A DNA stretch of 64,000 nucleotides from Mangifera indica (taxonomy: Eukaryota > Streptophyta > Magnoliopsida > Sapindales > Anacardiaceae), in NCBI RefSeq assembly GCF_011075055.1, contig NC_058152.1, positions 4,774,001 to 4,838,000 on the forward strand, given 5' to 3'. A model generated the notes under the pieces. It saw nothing but the letters and a program-made list of their open reading frames with translations, did no database searches and had not been told where the DNA came from. Made by a program: the position numbers and the translations under genes. Below, piece after piece: positions 11,997 to 24,840 of this stretch. The first letter of the stretch is position 1. Each line of letters begins with the position of its first letter.

Positions 11997-14418
11997 ATGA
12001 CTGTTCAAGGTATGTTTGATTCTTTGGAAGATGGGTTTCCTTTGTTTTTTTTGTTTTTCATTTAAATTGTTTGTTTTTTTCTTTTTGGTTTATGCAGAGA
12101 CAGGAGGGATGGTAGATGAAAACACAGAAATGGAAACGGTACATGAAATGCAAGATGGAGAAGCGGGTTCACCAAGAGGGGTTTTAGAGGTTCCTGTTGT
12201 AGGCGGAGATTCGGATAATAGTAGCAGCAGTTGTAGCTCGACGGAGAAATTAACGCCTCGGCTATCACCTCAACTATCGACGCCGGTTAACCGTGACGGC
12301 AGTTACGCGTCGCAGTGGAAGAACATGATCGGGTCGATTAAAAAGAAGTCTTCCAGGAGGTTCTCCACCCTTCCTATTTTAACAAACTATGATCTTTCAG
12401 GCAAAAATCTATGGAAGAAATTGGCTCGCCTTCAAAATGGTCCTCATGTTGAAGCCCTATCGGCTTCTAAACCTTCTTGGAGTTATTTTAAATATGAAGA
12501 ACTTGCTGCTGCAACTGATAATTTCTGTCCTGGTGAGAATATCAAAATTTTCAGCTTTGAACATTTTGATACTTTTTGTCAATTTACTAGAAAATGAATT
12601 CAACAGAAGATGACTATTCATATGGTAAAGTCAATTCTTTGACAGACCACGTTATTTTTTTTCTTAAATGACTGAATTTTTATTGGTTACTTGACCATCC
12701 ATCAACAAGATATGAGCTCTGCTTTTCTGGGATTTTTCCAATCCTTTTGACCCTTCCTATTCAATTTTCCTCTACTCTGCTATTGGCAATTAAATTTTCT
12801 TCTTGAGGGGGACCCTTTTGATTAGAATAAATTTAGAATAATTGAATAGGAAATTGATTGTCTGTAAAGTTTACCAAATACAGATAGTTTTTCTGGTTCT
12901 CTTATTGAATGCAGCAGGGGATTCATTCAAATATTGGAGACAATTTGTTTATATTGAATCATTATGTACCATATGCGTTGCCTCTATCTGGTTTTGTGTT
13001 GGTTCTGATTAAACTGATTTTGTAGAAAACTTACTTGGGAAAGGGGGTCACGCGGAAGTGTACAAAGGGTGCTTATCCAATGGACGAGTTGTAGCAGTAA
13101 AGAAGCTAATGAAAAAGGAGAAAGATGAAGAGGATAGAGTGAGTGATTTCTTGGCAGAGCTTGGGATTATTGCACATATACACCACGAAAATGCAGCTCG
13201 ATTGATTGGTTTCAGCGTTGAGAATGGTCTACACCTTGTTCTTCAATATCTACCAAAGGGCAGCTTGGCTTCAGTGCTTTTTGGTAGTATTAATATATAA
13301 ACCACATGCTGTTTACTTAACTGCTACTATAGCTTTCAGTTATGGAAACAAAAGGTAAAATTTTGTGATTTCAGGATCTTCTGCTCAGTGTATAGAATGG
13401 AAGATAAGGTTTAAGATAGCATTAGGGGTGGCAGATGGACTGAAGTATCTCCATCACGACTGTCATAGGCGTATCATTCACAGAGACATCAAAGCCTCGA
13501 ATATTTTACTCACTGATGACCTTGATGCTCAGGTTAGTTAGTCAATTTTCTCAACCACCAATTCCTAACTCCTTTTTAGTAATTTTTGTTTTCGAATGTG
13601 CATAACCAACCTTGTCATTTTTATGCTTATCAAGCAGATTTCTGATTTCGGACTGGCTAAATGGCTTCCAGATAATTGGCCTCACCATGTTATCTTTCCA
13701 ATTGAAGGAACATTTGGGTTCGTGCCTGAAACTCTGTTATTGTTGCTAACATCTATTTTTCCCAGAATTATGATTATTGTGGTTAACACTATCTTCAATT
13801 GGACCGCAGTTATTTGGCTCCGGAGTATTTTATGCATGGAATTGTTGATGAAAAAACTGATGTATTCGCATTTGGGGTCTTATTACTGGAGTTGATAACA
13901 GGTCGCCGTGCAGTTGATTCATCCCGACAAAGCCTTGTGATATGGGTAAGAAACACATCAATGGTCCAAATTGTTGTACCTCTGTTTTGATTATTCAGTT
14001 CCATCTTTACAAAAAAGCAACAAATGTAGGCAAAACCACTTCTAGACTCAGATAATGTTAAAGAATTAGCTGATCCGCGGCTGGGAGGAGAATATGATCC
14101 TACAGAAATGAAACGAGTAATGTTGGCAGCTTCAATGTGCATTCACCATATGTCGAAAAATCGTCCACACATGGATCAGGTATGAATGAATGATAAATCA
14201 CTCACTCAATCATTCATTCATCAATCTCTTCTTAAATCAGTTTGAATATGGAAATGCAGGTAGCATTGATATTGAGAGGTGAGGATAAACCAGCAGGGAT
14301 AATGCCAAAGGCAAGGTCAAGAAGTAAAGTTGTTTTTGACGGTTGTGATTTACAGGATTACACTTGTGATAGTTATCACCACGAAATGGATCGTCATTTG
14401 CAGCTTGTAATGGAATAA
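11997..14418 (+). CDS. Receptor-like cytoplasmic Ser/Thr kinase, RLCK-VI type (RBK1/RBK2-like)
   Basis: Eight coding exons: 11997-12009, 12098-12532, 13026-13283, 13375-13532, 13638-13717, 13810-13945, 14030-14179, 14260-14418. All introns are GT-AG, the phases agree, and the total is 1389 nt (462 aa). Exon 1 codes only four residues plus one base. There is no signal peptide or membrane segment. The N-terminal 130 residues are Ser-rich and basic (SRRFSTLP), then the kinase follows: glycine loop [11 protein letters not shown] at 154-164, VAVKK with Lys175, HRDIKASN with catalytic Asp273, SDFG with Asp291, and GYLAPEY. All catalytic residues are present, so it should be active. Family knowledge: some RLCK-VI kinases bind ROP GTPases; that role here is inference. 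It is convergent with the AP2 gene. A nearly identical partial copy lies at 62478-64000. Confidence 0.93.
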
Positions 14419-15449
14419 CTAAATTTTATGTATACTTGTTATTGCTAAAGGGTTACAAAGCTCAAATCAAATATTAAGTTGTTCCTTTTTCACATAAAAG
14501 TTCTAGCATATTACGTATACTCATTTTAAAAACTGACCGACTAGTTTGATAGGAATCAATAGTCAGCCCGATCCAAAAATTTCTTAAACTCGATGGAGGT
14601 TTTGAAACGGGATGAATCAATGTTGAATCAATTCGAATTCACTTGTTTATAGTTCAATCGATAATTTTTCTTGGTAAAATTGTTTTGTGAAGATTAATAT
14701 TCAAGTTTTTAATATTTATTTAAGTAATTTATTGTTTTAACAGTGGATTAATTTAATCTGTGTATGAAAATCATGATCACATGATAACATGTATAATATT
14801 ACGATAAACGAGGAATAAAATTTTTTAAATACTCCTTTACCATAATATTATTTCTTTTTAAAAAAATTAATAATAATATATATTATATCATTCCATCCAT
14901 ATAATAAAATATATTTATTATATTATAATAATTTGATATCCTTTAAAATCGCGTCATTTTTCATTTGTATTCATAACTCACATTAAGGCCCTTAATACTT
15001 CTGCAAAATTATAATTAAAAAAATAAAGTAAATTCAAAATAAGACAAACATTTTAACATAAACATTTCACTGTAAAATTCAATGTAATATTAGAAAAACA
15101 TATTGAAATAATTCAAAACTGAGCCCTGTGGGAGTTCAATAAAGGATACGAACAACAGAGACAGGAACCGCAAAACCAACACAGGATCTAAGAAAGTACT
15201 CATAATTTTCATAGCAGCTAAATCGATGCCTGTTCAAAAAGACGATAAGTAACAAGATTACAGAAGCCAACTTCCTACTTGCGTTACTACAACCATGGCA
15301 TCAAATAAACCCTACCCTCTTTCCTACTACTACTTCAAAAGGTTACGAGCTAGATATGGGGTGAGACAGAGTGCACCAGTCAGCTTGAAGGATTAAAAAA
15401 ACTGCTGCTATTGTTAGCTGAATTCCATCTATGGTGGAGTTAAAACTTC
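14419..15449. other. Intergenic region between two convergent genes
   Basis: It holds the 3' ends of the kinase (plus) and AP2 (minus) transcripts and AT-rich DNA in the middle (about 14.7-15.1 kb). No gene or RNA was recognised. The two stop codons are 1,031 bp apart. Confidence 0.6.
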
Positions 15450-18400
15450 TTAATAAGATTGGGGGTTAGACCAGAAATAGATCTCAGATGGTTGGGACAA
15501 GAAGGCTATTGGGGTTGCCAGGGGTGTGGCTGAGCTATGAGAGCTCACTGTGCCGAAGTGGGCAGTTTGGAAGTTTTGGCAGAAGTTTTGCTGATAAAGT
15601 GAATCAAAAGGGATTCCACAAGGGATTGGATTAGCTGGATGAAGAGGAGCAACGTTTATGCTGCTGCTACACTGCAGTTGCAGATTTTGGTTCCGAGTTG
15701 GTTTGTGCTCAGTTTCAAGTGAGAGCTTCGTGCGCTTGGAAGAACTACCAATCGGAAGAGTACTCTGCACAATAGCATCAATATCATATCGGCTCATCTC
15801 AAAATTGGTCACAGCATTTGCTCCACGAAACTTGATAGCTGCTATATCATATGCTTCTGCTGCCTCCTCTTCAGTAGCTGCCACCATTTACAATATTGGA
15901 TGATTATTACTTTTAAAAATGGCCCCATGAATATGTATCCCATGCAATAGATTCAAATGGAAGTAGGAAGGATGATAAATAAGCAGTTCTAATGGCAATC
16001 CAGTAAAGCCGGTGCTCCCTATGCTCTAGGAAATGTCAAAAAGATTGATTAAATAGTCAATTTTTTTACTTTTGCTAATTTACATATGAAGAAAAAGAAC
16101 TACAGCATATGCTTCATGCAACAAATTTTTACCAAATGTCCCAAGGTACAAGTCTTTGTTGCCAGCAACACGGCCAATCCTTGCTTGCCAACGACCCTGC
16201 TGATGGTGCCTGCAGAATATTGAAATACAACTATACTTCAACACGGATTTGTTCATATTGCATTAAGTTTATTAAAACGAAATTTGCATAATATAAAATG
16301 AAATAAATTAACAATTCAACTGAAATGAGAAAACTGTACAAACCTTGTAACACCCCTGTATATGGAGGCTCCCCTAGAAAAACCGCTGCTCTTCCTATCA
16401 ATTTGCAGGAAAAAAAATACTTAACAAACTGCAAATGAGATCAAAGTGGAACAATTTAGGGAGGGCTTTTCATACCTCCTTAAAGAGGCAATGAATTCCT
16501 GCTTGGTCACATTTTTCATCTCCTCCAACTCTTTCACGTAATTTGATACCTGCAGAGACAAACGCCAAGTTCACTAGGTAAGTTTATGTTCGAAACTACA
16601 TACGTTCTCATGCAAAAGCCATAGCCTCAATAAGTTGTACACAATTTTAATTATAAAAAAACAATGCATATATAATTACGGGAAAGTTGGTGGTTGCTGT
16701 AGGACCCCAATATTTCAGAGCTGCCAAATCATATGCCCTGGCTGCCTTATCTTCCATGTCATATCCACCTAATGAATTACAAATTTTAATTATAAACGCA
16801 ATTAGATTAAACCAATCTCGATGAAACTCCTCTAAAAAATGCCCAAAAGCAGGAGAAGAAAAAGGTATCTTACCCAGGTACACTGCAGGTCAGAAAAACA
16901 TGTTGAGTGTCAGCAAGATACCCACAATTCCACATTTCAAGCAGAAAAAAGCATAGAAAGGAAATCAACATTAGACGATAGGCTGGTAAAAAATTTCCGC
17001 CTGGAAATTTTTTCTAAGCAAGGCCAAACCAAAATAAAGGAAAAACCGAAGTGAATAGCATGTGACAGCCCAAGTAAGTGCAGAATATAGACAATGCAAT
17101 ATCATATTATCATTCTCAAGAATAGTTTGACCATATGAAATTTCTTTAGGAGCAAGAAGTAAACCGTGAACATGGTTCCCCATCATTAAACTTTACTCAT
17201 TCATAAACATTAATTACACCTCACCTGCTTTAAGGGGATAACAATGTTTCATCATAATAATAACCAAAGTATGAGTTAAGGCAACAAGTAGAAACACATT
17301 CAAATCAACTGTTTCACTATGGCAATTAAAAAAAATGTTTAACAGTGTTTGATCAAATTAAAACCAGAAGTTCTGAAGATATTTCAGAGTGGGTGCTCCG
17401 GTCAAACCTAGTGCTTCTGAGGGGTCTGAAAGCGAAAGCAAAAGCAAAAGTTAAAGCTTCAACTCAGTAGAGAGATGAGACTTATTATTCAGAGTCCAGA
17501 GTCATTGGTTTGTGTGCGGTGGGTGAGAGTCGTGTCAACCAAAAACCTTCTGTAATGTTTAGAGGGCCCAGTTGGGAGAAGACAATGAACAAATGGCGGC
17601 ACATACTGATCAAATCAATCACAATATATATATAAAAAAAATACCTAGATGTATAGAAAATATTATGAAAAGTACAAGTAAATATGCCATTACCAAAAAA
17701 ATTCATCATAAAATACTTATGATCCAAGTAAATGAGTCTCAGAAAATCCTCATTAAATTTCCTTTCAAGCTCAGTGTATCCGACAAATATCTGTATATAA
17801 CACACATTTCTACATACGCCTTACATACTTCAAATACAATATTTTTAAACCCAACCAAAAGGGAAAGAGAAACTCAGAAAAATAAGTACCTTGACGCCCT
17901 TTTCTCGCCTGACCTTCTCTTCTACAGCTGTTATCCCAAAGATGCGCTTCGTATCTGCCAGTCCACCTGTGCCTGAACCAAACCCACAAAAGAAAAAAAA
18001 TCAACTTGAGAAATGTGATTATTCTAAATATAGTTTTGATGTAAATAAATATCAAAACTAATAACCCAATAATGTTTCAGGGTTAAAAAACCCAAGAACT
18101 AATGAATTACATGATAAAAATAATGTTTAGTTTCTAGTTTACCGAGTGACTCCTCTGTAAATCGAAGTCCTTTGACCAAAAGTATCAGCTACCTTTCTGG
18201 TTGAATCAGAATCAATCGAAACAACCGCTTTCTCATTGGAGCAGTTCTTGATATTGGTTTTAGTACTATTATTTTTATTATTACTTTCAACCCCGAGGGA
18301 TAAACCGCCATTAGAAGGACAATTACTGAAGCCCAACTCGCTCCCAGCGGACTCAATAGAGTGAGTCATGAACTGGGCACCAGCAAGCTGAGTCGTGGTT

Positions 18401-19311
18401 CTACCCATAGAAGTTGAGTCATCAACTTCTGATCCCGAGTTAGCCGAAAAGGCTTGAAACCCAGTAATTACTTTGAGATCTTGATGATCGTTGAAAAAAG
18501 CAGAGGCCGAGCTATGATCGTAGATGTGAGTCAAGGACGAGTCCTGGGTTTCAGTTTGGCTGTGAACTATTGACGAAGAATCGCCAAGAAAGTCCTCCAG
18601 TTTTGGTACTGGGTGAGTGTGGGATTGCGGGTGGATATTATAGGTTGGTAAAAGAGTTGAATCCACCATGCCTGTTGGTACAAATTCTTTAACTTCACCG
18701 TTATTACTCTCAGAAAATAACACTTGAGATTTGGGGGTTGCCCACCCTGCAAAAAATTGTCGAAAGAATGATTGTAATGAAGCACAAGGCAGAAAAATAA
18801 TCAAGCTACAAATGTTCACCATCAACGTGTCTGTTTAGTTGCCGAGAAATTGTATGAAAAGGCAGAAAAATAACTAGTACTAGTTTTCTACTTCAGGACT
18901 AGTTAAAGAGTACTTCAACTTTTACAAATGAAAAAAAAAAAATGATTTGAAAGAGAAAAAAAACTGGTTTTTGACTGTGGATATTCTAAGATTTCTTTTT
19001 AGAGCTAGATTTGAGGAGGCAGCTCTAACATAAGCTATGAAAAAGGACTGATGGAGAAGTAAACGACCAAGTATTAATCACCATGAAGATTTAGAACAAA
19101 AAATAATGTATAGAAAGAGAAAAAAAATTCAAAGTTACAAAAAATAAAGGAGCTTGAAGATGAAGATACCATTAGGATAGAAGTTATCGATGAAGTAGTG
19201 AGGCGCAGGTGAAGAACCGTCATAGTTTAAAAACTGCGAGTCAGATGATGATGACCTCAACATCTCCATTGGAGAAAGTGAAAACGAAAGCCAGTCAGTC
19301 ACCGGAGCCAT
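15450..19311 (-). CDS. AINTEGUMENTA-like AP2 transcription factor (AIL6/AIL7, PLETHORA3/7 type)
   Basis: Nine coding exons in transcript order: 19170-19311, 18143-18746, 17890-17972, 16874-16882 (9 nt), 16680-16768, 16476-16549, 16344-16394, 16133-16209, 15450-15877. Total 1557 nt, 518 aa, phases consistent. The N-terminus [18 protein letters not shown] and the motif [12 protein letters not shown] match AIL6/AIL7. AP2 repeat 1 (about residues 243-309) starts at [19 protein letters not shown] and carries the [14 protein letters not shown] insertion diagnostic of the ANT/AIL lineage. The linker is about 310-335. Repeat 2 (about 343-403) has [20 protein letters not shown] and [14 protein letters not shown]. 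Family role: nuclear DNA-binding factors acting in meristem and organ initiation, auxin-linked. I saw no miR172-like site, as expected for this lineage. Intron 3 is about 1 kb; the 5' leader holds AT and GAA microsatellites. Confidence 0.95.
16874..16882 (-). other. 9-nt coding micro-exon of the AP2 gene
   Basis: The minus strand reads CTGCAG|TGTACCTGG|GTAAGA. It joins the preceding exon (CAA G) to the next (GT GGA TAT) to give Q-V-Y-L-G-G-Y, the expected conserved passage of AP2 repeat 1. Without it the repeat loses VYL. This micro-exon is a known feature of AP2-lineage genes and is easily missed by automatic prediction. Confidence 0.93.
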
Positions 19312-20320
19312 CAAGTATATATATAATATTTATATATATATATATACGTATATATACTTGCATACACAGTCTTGCTTAGTTTTCCTCTCTCCAAAATCTG
19401 AACAAACCACCAAATAAAAACAAAAATTTTCTCAGCTAAAAAACAAAACACCATAAAACCACACACAATCAAACGCAAAGCTGCTCCTTACCTTTGAAAA
19501 AAAAAAAAAATACGTTACTTATTCAAAACAGCAAACACTATGCGATAATCACGAAGCTTCGGTGGTTAATGAGTTAACTATTATGTGTCATTATTATCTT
19601 TGAAGTTTAAAGGCAGTGAAGAAAGAAGAAGAAGAAGAAGAAGGCACAATGCATGCAAGAGAGCGAGAAGTGAAAAGAGGTTAAGTTAGATTAGAGTGAG
19701 AGAGCAACATGAAAGAAAGAAGAAAAGAAACAAATGACGTTGGGTTACAATGAGAAGAGATATAAGCGGTTTCAGAGGCAAGCAGCGTAAAACCAGAGAG
19801 GTTTTTACGGGGGGAAAGTAAAGAGATAAATAATAATAATAAACAAAGGGAAGTAGGGAGGGTTGTGCGACTTTTAGCTCTGCGCAGAAGAAAATTTGTC
19901 TGAAACAACGTTGCGAAAGATCCGGGGTGGTGCAAGTTAGACGATTGGTTAGGGTTTTAACAATATTTTCATTTTTTATTTTTTTTTTTCTTACATGTTT
20001 TGTCTTTTTATTTGAACAAAAGCCATTTTTAATCGCACACTTGTCCAACATGCAGCTTTCCACTTTTCATACCATGCCATTGCCTCATCCCTATCTCGTT
20101 AATCCTCCTCTTTGTTTTCACTCACAAATCCTTTGAACAAAATTTTATCCTTTTAATATTTAAATAATTAATTTCTTCAAAGAATTAATGGAAATTCAAA
20201 GATTAGGACACTGATAATACACGTGAAAGAGCTGCATCTTTATTATTATTTTTTGTTATTAAATTTTTGGGGTTGCTGTTTATGGGATTCAATTGCCACA
20301 GTGCACAAGTACTTTTTTTC
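19312..20320. other. Upstream region of the AP2 gene with microsatellites
   Basis: A run of alternating AT (about 19318-19355) lies immediately before the ATG, and a (GAA)n tract at about 19620-19642 reads as TTC repeats in the transcript sense. The region to about 20.1 kb is less AT-rich than the intergenic DNA beyond and probably contains the promoter and 5' leader. No upstream gene was recognised. Confidence 0.5.
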
Positions 20321-20329
20321 TTTTTAACT

Positions 20330-21164
20330 TAAAATATTATTTTCCATCTAAGATTTGGTTTAAAGATTAATATATATTTATAAAATTTTAAAAATTTAAA
20401 TATTTATTTATTTTTAAATTTTTATTAAATATATTATTAAATATAAAGATAAAACCGTTATTTTAATAATATTATTAAAAAATATAATTTTAATTTATTT
20501 TTCTCTTTTTTTAAAATTAATAACTTCACTTTGTTTAAAGTTTTTAATTTTTGAAAAATCATTTTTTTTTCAAATCTAAGTTTTTTTTTTACTTCTCTAG
20601 CCATCGATAAGCATCTTTTTCCACCCTAAACTTGGCTACCATCTCTATCATCATCTCTCTCATCTCTTATCGTCATAGTCAAATACAAATGAAAGAACGA
20701 CGAAAGACGATGTTTGTTGTTTAGATCTAGTTGATAAAACGTCATTTTTCATCGTTTAAATGATGAAACATCGTCTCATCTAAACAACAAATGTATCTTC
20801 TCATCGATCAAATGAAGGTTTTGTCCTTCATCGTATGGGAGAAAGAACAATTAAGAGAAAGCATCGTAAGAAGAGAAATACCAAAGAAGGAGATTGTCAT
20901 TTGCTATATTTGTTTCTCAAACCTTAAGAGAAAAAATAAAATTTTTAAAACTTAATTATAAAAAATTATTAATTTTTTAAATTAAAAAATAAGATATAAT
21001 TTTAATTATTTTAATATTATTAATAATATAACTGTTTTATCTTTAATCATAATAGAAAATTTGTGAGAATGTGAAAATAAAGTAAATTTTAGATGAATAT
21101 TCAAATTTTTAAACCATATATATTTTTGTACACCAAAACTCGGGTGGGAAATAGTTGTTTGGCC
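20330..21164. mobile_element. Long-TIR MITE, GGCC family, decayed copy
   Basis: The right end ACTCGGGTGGGAAATAGTTG...GGCC matches the family consensus. The left end is eroded (AATATTATTTTCCATCTAAG instead of GGCC...CCCACCCAAGG). Inverted AT-rich arms surround a middle part with ATCGTCTCATC / GATGAAACATCG text. No clear target duplication; the left boundary is approximate. Confidence 0.6.
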
Positions 21165-22889
21165 TTTTTATTTTTATTTTTATTTTGAATGTAAAAGTGA
21201 AAATGAAACTTCCGGACTGATCAGATCAACTGGTATGAGTCTGATTGACCGTCAAATCAAAAGAAAAAAGAAAGGGAAAAGCAAATAACAAATCTAAAGT
21301 TGAGGAGCAGAGTGCATGTAATTATCCAATTTACAGTGAAAAAAACAGTTAAAAATGAAGCCAACCGGTGAAAGCACTTCACTCACTCTGATTAAAACTA
21401 AAGTAAAAGCAACAACAGTCAGTTTCTTTCATGACAGGCCTACGCCGTTTATAAGGTTACCCATTTGCCTGGTTTAAGGCGTATTTTATTTCTATCTACC
21501 CACTGGAACTTGCACAATTATTTTCCCTCCCATTGACTTGTTCCTGTTCTGAATTTTTGACTCTTTTTATGTAATTAGTTTAGGATTATTTTTTATTTTT
21601 TCATAAAGTGAGCTTTTTCAATAAGATTATTAGTCATAAATTATTAAAATTTAATAAAATAGATAAATATAAATAATTATTATATTGAATTGAAGACAAT
21701 AAAAGAATATTAATATATTATCTTATTTTATTTTAATATCTTATATATAATTATCTTATTTTTCATGTTTTATTGCTTTAACATTGTTGTCTAATCTCAT
21801 CACTAACAATTATACACTAGAAGAAGGGATCAAACAGAGTTTTTCTATTTTACAATAGAAAACATCATTCTTTTTCAATTTTTTTTGTCACAAAAACCTT
21901 CTTCCCAATGGCTCATCGTGGAAGAAGGACTAGGTTAACTACCACCAACAATCAAACAGTTCAGTTTGAGTTTAATTCAAATTTATGATTCAAATTCGTA
22001 GTTTAAATTTGTTACTCATTGATAAAATAATGTCGTTTAATAATTATTTAATATAATTTAAATTGAGTCATAAGTTAAGTTCGAATCGAATCAAATTATC
22101 TATTTAGCTCGCGAGTCAAACTTTCTATAATTCGAGTTCAGCTCAATTTTAAAACAAGTTAAACCTCTTAACTTAAACTCGGTTTATATTTGAAGTAAAT
22201 AAATTTGAGTCAAATCAAATTGAGTTGAATTGATTTTCAAGCCTAAATCAGTTCGGTTTGGGTCCACCCTTAACTCCAACCATCGGAGGTATAGCCCATG
22301 ACCCTTGAATGGTAGTAATTTTGTCTAATGTTGCTTCAATGATTAGACAGTCCTACTCTAGTAGCATAATTTGGGGCGCCAATCCCCCCATAAAATTCAA
22401 CCAGCCTGAGGTCCCAAGCCTCTCACATTGTTACTCCACTTGTCTCTTAGAGACAACAACAAATTACCCACAAGAAGAGGCTTGTCCCCTCTCCAACGTT
22501 CAAAAAATAAAACTCACATGATGGACTTATCATGTCATGTCCTAGAGAGAACGTACAACATGCAAACTTGAACTCACATGACGACAACATTGATATTGAG
22601 AGGTGACAAACCAATCCCTTAACCCTATTCCATAAATGAGCATGCAAAATAATCGCTGAATCAAATATGAGTATGACAAGCATCTTATGAAAATATGTGT
22701 AAAAGGTGCTTGTATTATATAAATAAAACTGAATACATAAACATTTTGATGTTTGAATGGAATGATATGGTAATACATTTATAAAGAACGAACATATAAA
22801 GAAATCGTAAAATGGGTTGAAATTAAGATTATTTATTTTCAAATTCTAGTCGAGATATTAAATTAATATATCTAAATTAATAAACTATT
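21165..22889. other. Intergenic DNA with a dispersed GAGTTTGA-type repeat
   Basis: About 21960-22275 is rich in TTTGAGTT / TTCGAATC / CTCGAG-like words and resembles 51.5-51.9 kb in the same orientation and 34.8-35.3 kb inverted. About 22280-22700 is more GC-balanced but every frame is interrupted and nothing is recognised. Confidence 0.45.
21960..22275 (+). repeat. Dispersed GAGTTTGA-type repeat, copy 1
   Basis: It shares ordered text with 51510-51930, for example GATTCAAATTTATGATTCAA versus GATTCAAATTTATAATTCGA, and TTAATATAATTTAAATTGAG versus TTAACATAATTTAAATCGAG. It ends TTTGGGTCCACCCT, which may be a terminal motif of an old hAT-type non-autonomous element; that class assignment is inference. 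Confidence 0.5.
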
Positions 22890-23230
22890 AGGTTGTGTTT
22901 GGTTTAGGAGGTAATTAAAAAATTACTCTATTAATTTAATTTTTATTACTTACATTACTTTGTTTAGTTGATAAATAATAAAAAATTTTGATAATCTTAT
23001 ATTACTAATAGTGATATGGATAATTTTAATATCATTTTCACCTTAGACATTAAAATATTATCAAAGTAATTTTGATTTTATTACCATTATATCCTTATTT
23101 ATAAAAAATATTATAGAATAATCATATTTAAAGATATTTAAGTAAAACAATATCTTAATATTATTTTATTACTTATAATCAAACACAATAATTATTTATA
23201 TCTATCAATTTTTATTAAATATAAAAATAA
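22890..23230. repeat. Probable MITE with GTGTTTGGTTT-like terminus
   Basis: It begins near TAGGTTGTGTTTGGTTTAGG, and an inverted counterpart TAATCAAACACAATAA lies near 23176-23191. The body is AT-rich with ATTACT / AGTAAT inverted words. GTGTTTGGTT-type ends are common on short plant MITEs. No certain target duplication. Confidence 0.4.
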
Positions 23231-23322
23231 TTTATATCTAATAATTTTTTAAATAATTTATCTTTAAAATAATCTTTTATTTTTATAATAAAACATTATC
23301 AAAGCAAAAAACCACATTAAAC

Positions 23323-23502
23323 TCTTTTCTGTAATTTGGTCAACTACACTACTAAATTGATGCCAGTTTTTCATTAACCCAAAAAGCATAAAGTGTTTAA
23401 ATTATCAAAATTTCTTTTACGTATTTTGGTCAACTACACAACTAAATTGATGTCAGTTTCTCATTAACCCAAAAAGCATAAAGTATTTAAATTGTCAAAA
23501 TT
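23323..23502 (+). repeat. 90-bp tandem duplication
   Basis: Two adjacent units (23323-23412 and 23413-23502) share TTTGGTCAACTACAC, AACTAAATTGATG and CATTAACCCAAAAAGCATAA with a few substitutions. Non-coding, not part of a recognised element. Confidence 0.8.
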
Positions 23503-23684
23503 TGGGGTTTGAATTTCCTCCTCTATAAACATTTTATGATAATTTTTATTATTATTTATTTCTCAATTTATCAATAAATAAAAGGTTTGTAATTTTTTTT
23601 AAATTTTTTTGAAGCTTTCCAAGGTCAGTCAAGCCCCCAGAACAGAAAGTATTGTCACTCTTTCAAATTCTTTTGCAAATTTAA

Positions 23685-24337
23685 GGCCAAATGTTTTATT
23701 CCCACCCAAAATATGTTATTTTCTCTTTTTATTTTTATTTTTTAACATATTAAACACCTACCTATGAGTGATTAAAGTTAACAATTTAGAGGTAAAATCA
23801 TTATTTTATCTATAATATTAAAAATAAACTAAAATTAAATCTTTTTTCTTTCTCTCTAAATCTTAAAAACTAAAAGTTTTTCCTTAAGTGAAATTTGAAA
23901 AAATGACATTTCTCCTCCAGGGTTTAGTTTTCAAATTTTCGGTGTCATCGCCAACCACGAATATCTTTCAACATCTCCTGTAACCAAGCTTCTCTTATTT
24001 AGAAGTTTGAGCGACATCGATTGACGTCAAAAAACACTCCCATCTTCATCTTCTCATTGGGTTTAGGACTATTGGTTGGAGAAAAAGATGATGAGCGAAT
24101 GACTACCAGAGAAAGAGAAAAGAGATATTCAGGGGAGAAATTACTACTTTTTAAAACATAATATAAAGGAAAAAATTCTTATTTTTTAAGATTTAAAGAG
24201 TAAAAAAAAGATAAAATTTTAAGAGATTAAAATTTTGTTAACTTTAATCACTTATAGGTAGATATTTAAGATTTTAAAAAATAAAAGAGAAAAACTTAAA
24301 AAAATAATATACTTTAATGGGACTATTTCCTTTGGCC
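23685..24337. mobile_element. Long-TIR MITE, GGCC family, 9-bp target duplication (8 of 9)
   Basis: It starts GGCCAAATGTTTTATTCCCA and ends GGGACTATTTCCTTTGGCC. Flanks are CAAATTTAA (23676-23684) and TAAATTTAA (24338-24346), one mismatch in nine. The arms carry TTTAAAACATAATATAAAGG-like inverted sequence. About 653 bp, non-coding. Confidence 0.82.
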
Positions 24338-24667
24338 TAAATTTAATTGGTCACATGCACCAAATTCCAATTGTCAAAAATTATACAACGTAGAGTCGGC
24401 TTAAATAATTAAATGAAAGAAAATGGGAATGCTTATCCTCGCCGCAACAACTCGCATCCTTTTGCTGACTTAGGAACGCTCCTACAATCCTTTAACAGCA
24501 TGTGACATCACACGTGCGCTCATGATCTTACTTTATTATTTATTCATAAACAAATAAAATATTATATTGTGGGGAAAAACACGTCCCTACTTAACTTCGT
24601 TCATATTTAATAAGCCAAATACCGGCTCAAGTTTTAATACCAAAGTCTGTTGACCAGATTTTAAAAC

Positions 24668-24840
24668 AATAAAACTATGTATATCTATTTTAGATATATA
24701 AATATATACATATTTATATATGTTATCATATAATTTGATGATTTTGAATTAAGAATAAAATAATAATCAATCATATGATGACACATATGAGTGTATATAT
24801 ATTTGTGTACCCAAAGTGAATACACATAATATTGTTCATT
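24668..24840. repeat. Palindromic AT-rich MITE-like element
   Basis: The outer ends ACAATAAAACTATGTATA and ACACATAATATTGTT are near-complementary. The core is GATGATTTTGAATTAAGAAT with arms ATCATATAATTTG / CAATCATATGATGACA. It is among the clearest members of the family. Confidence 0.7.

Noticed and set aside
17572..17976. Plus-strand 134-codon frame
   Set aside because: It lies opposite intron 3 and exon 3 of the AP2 gene and has no domain; it is chance open sequence.
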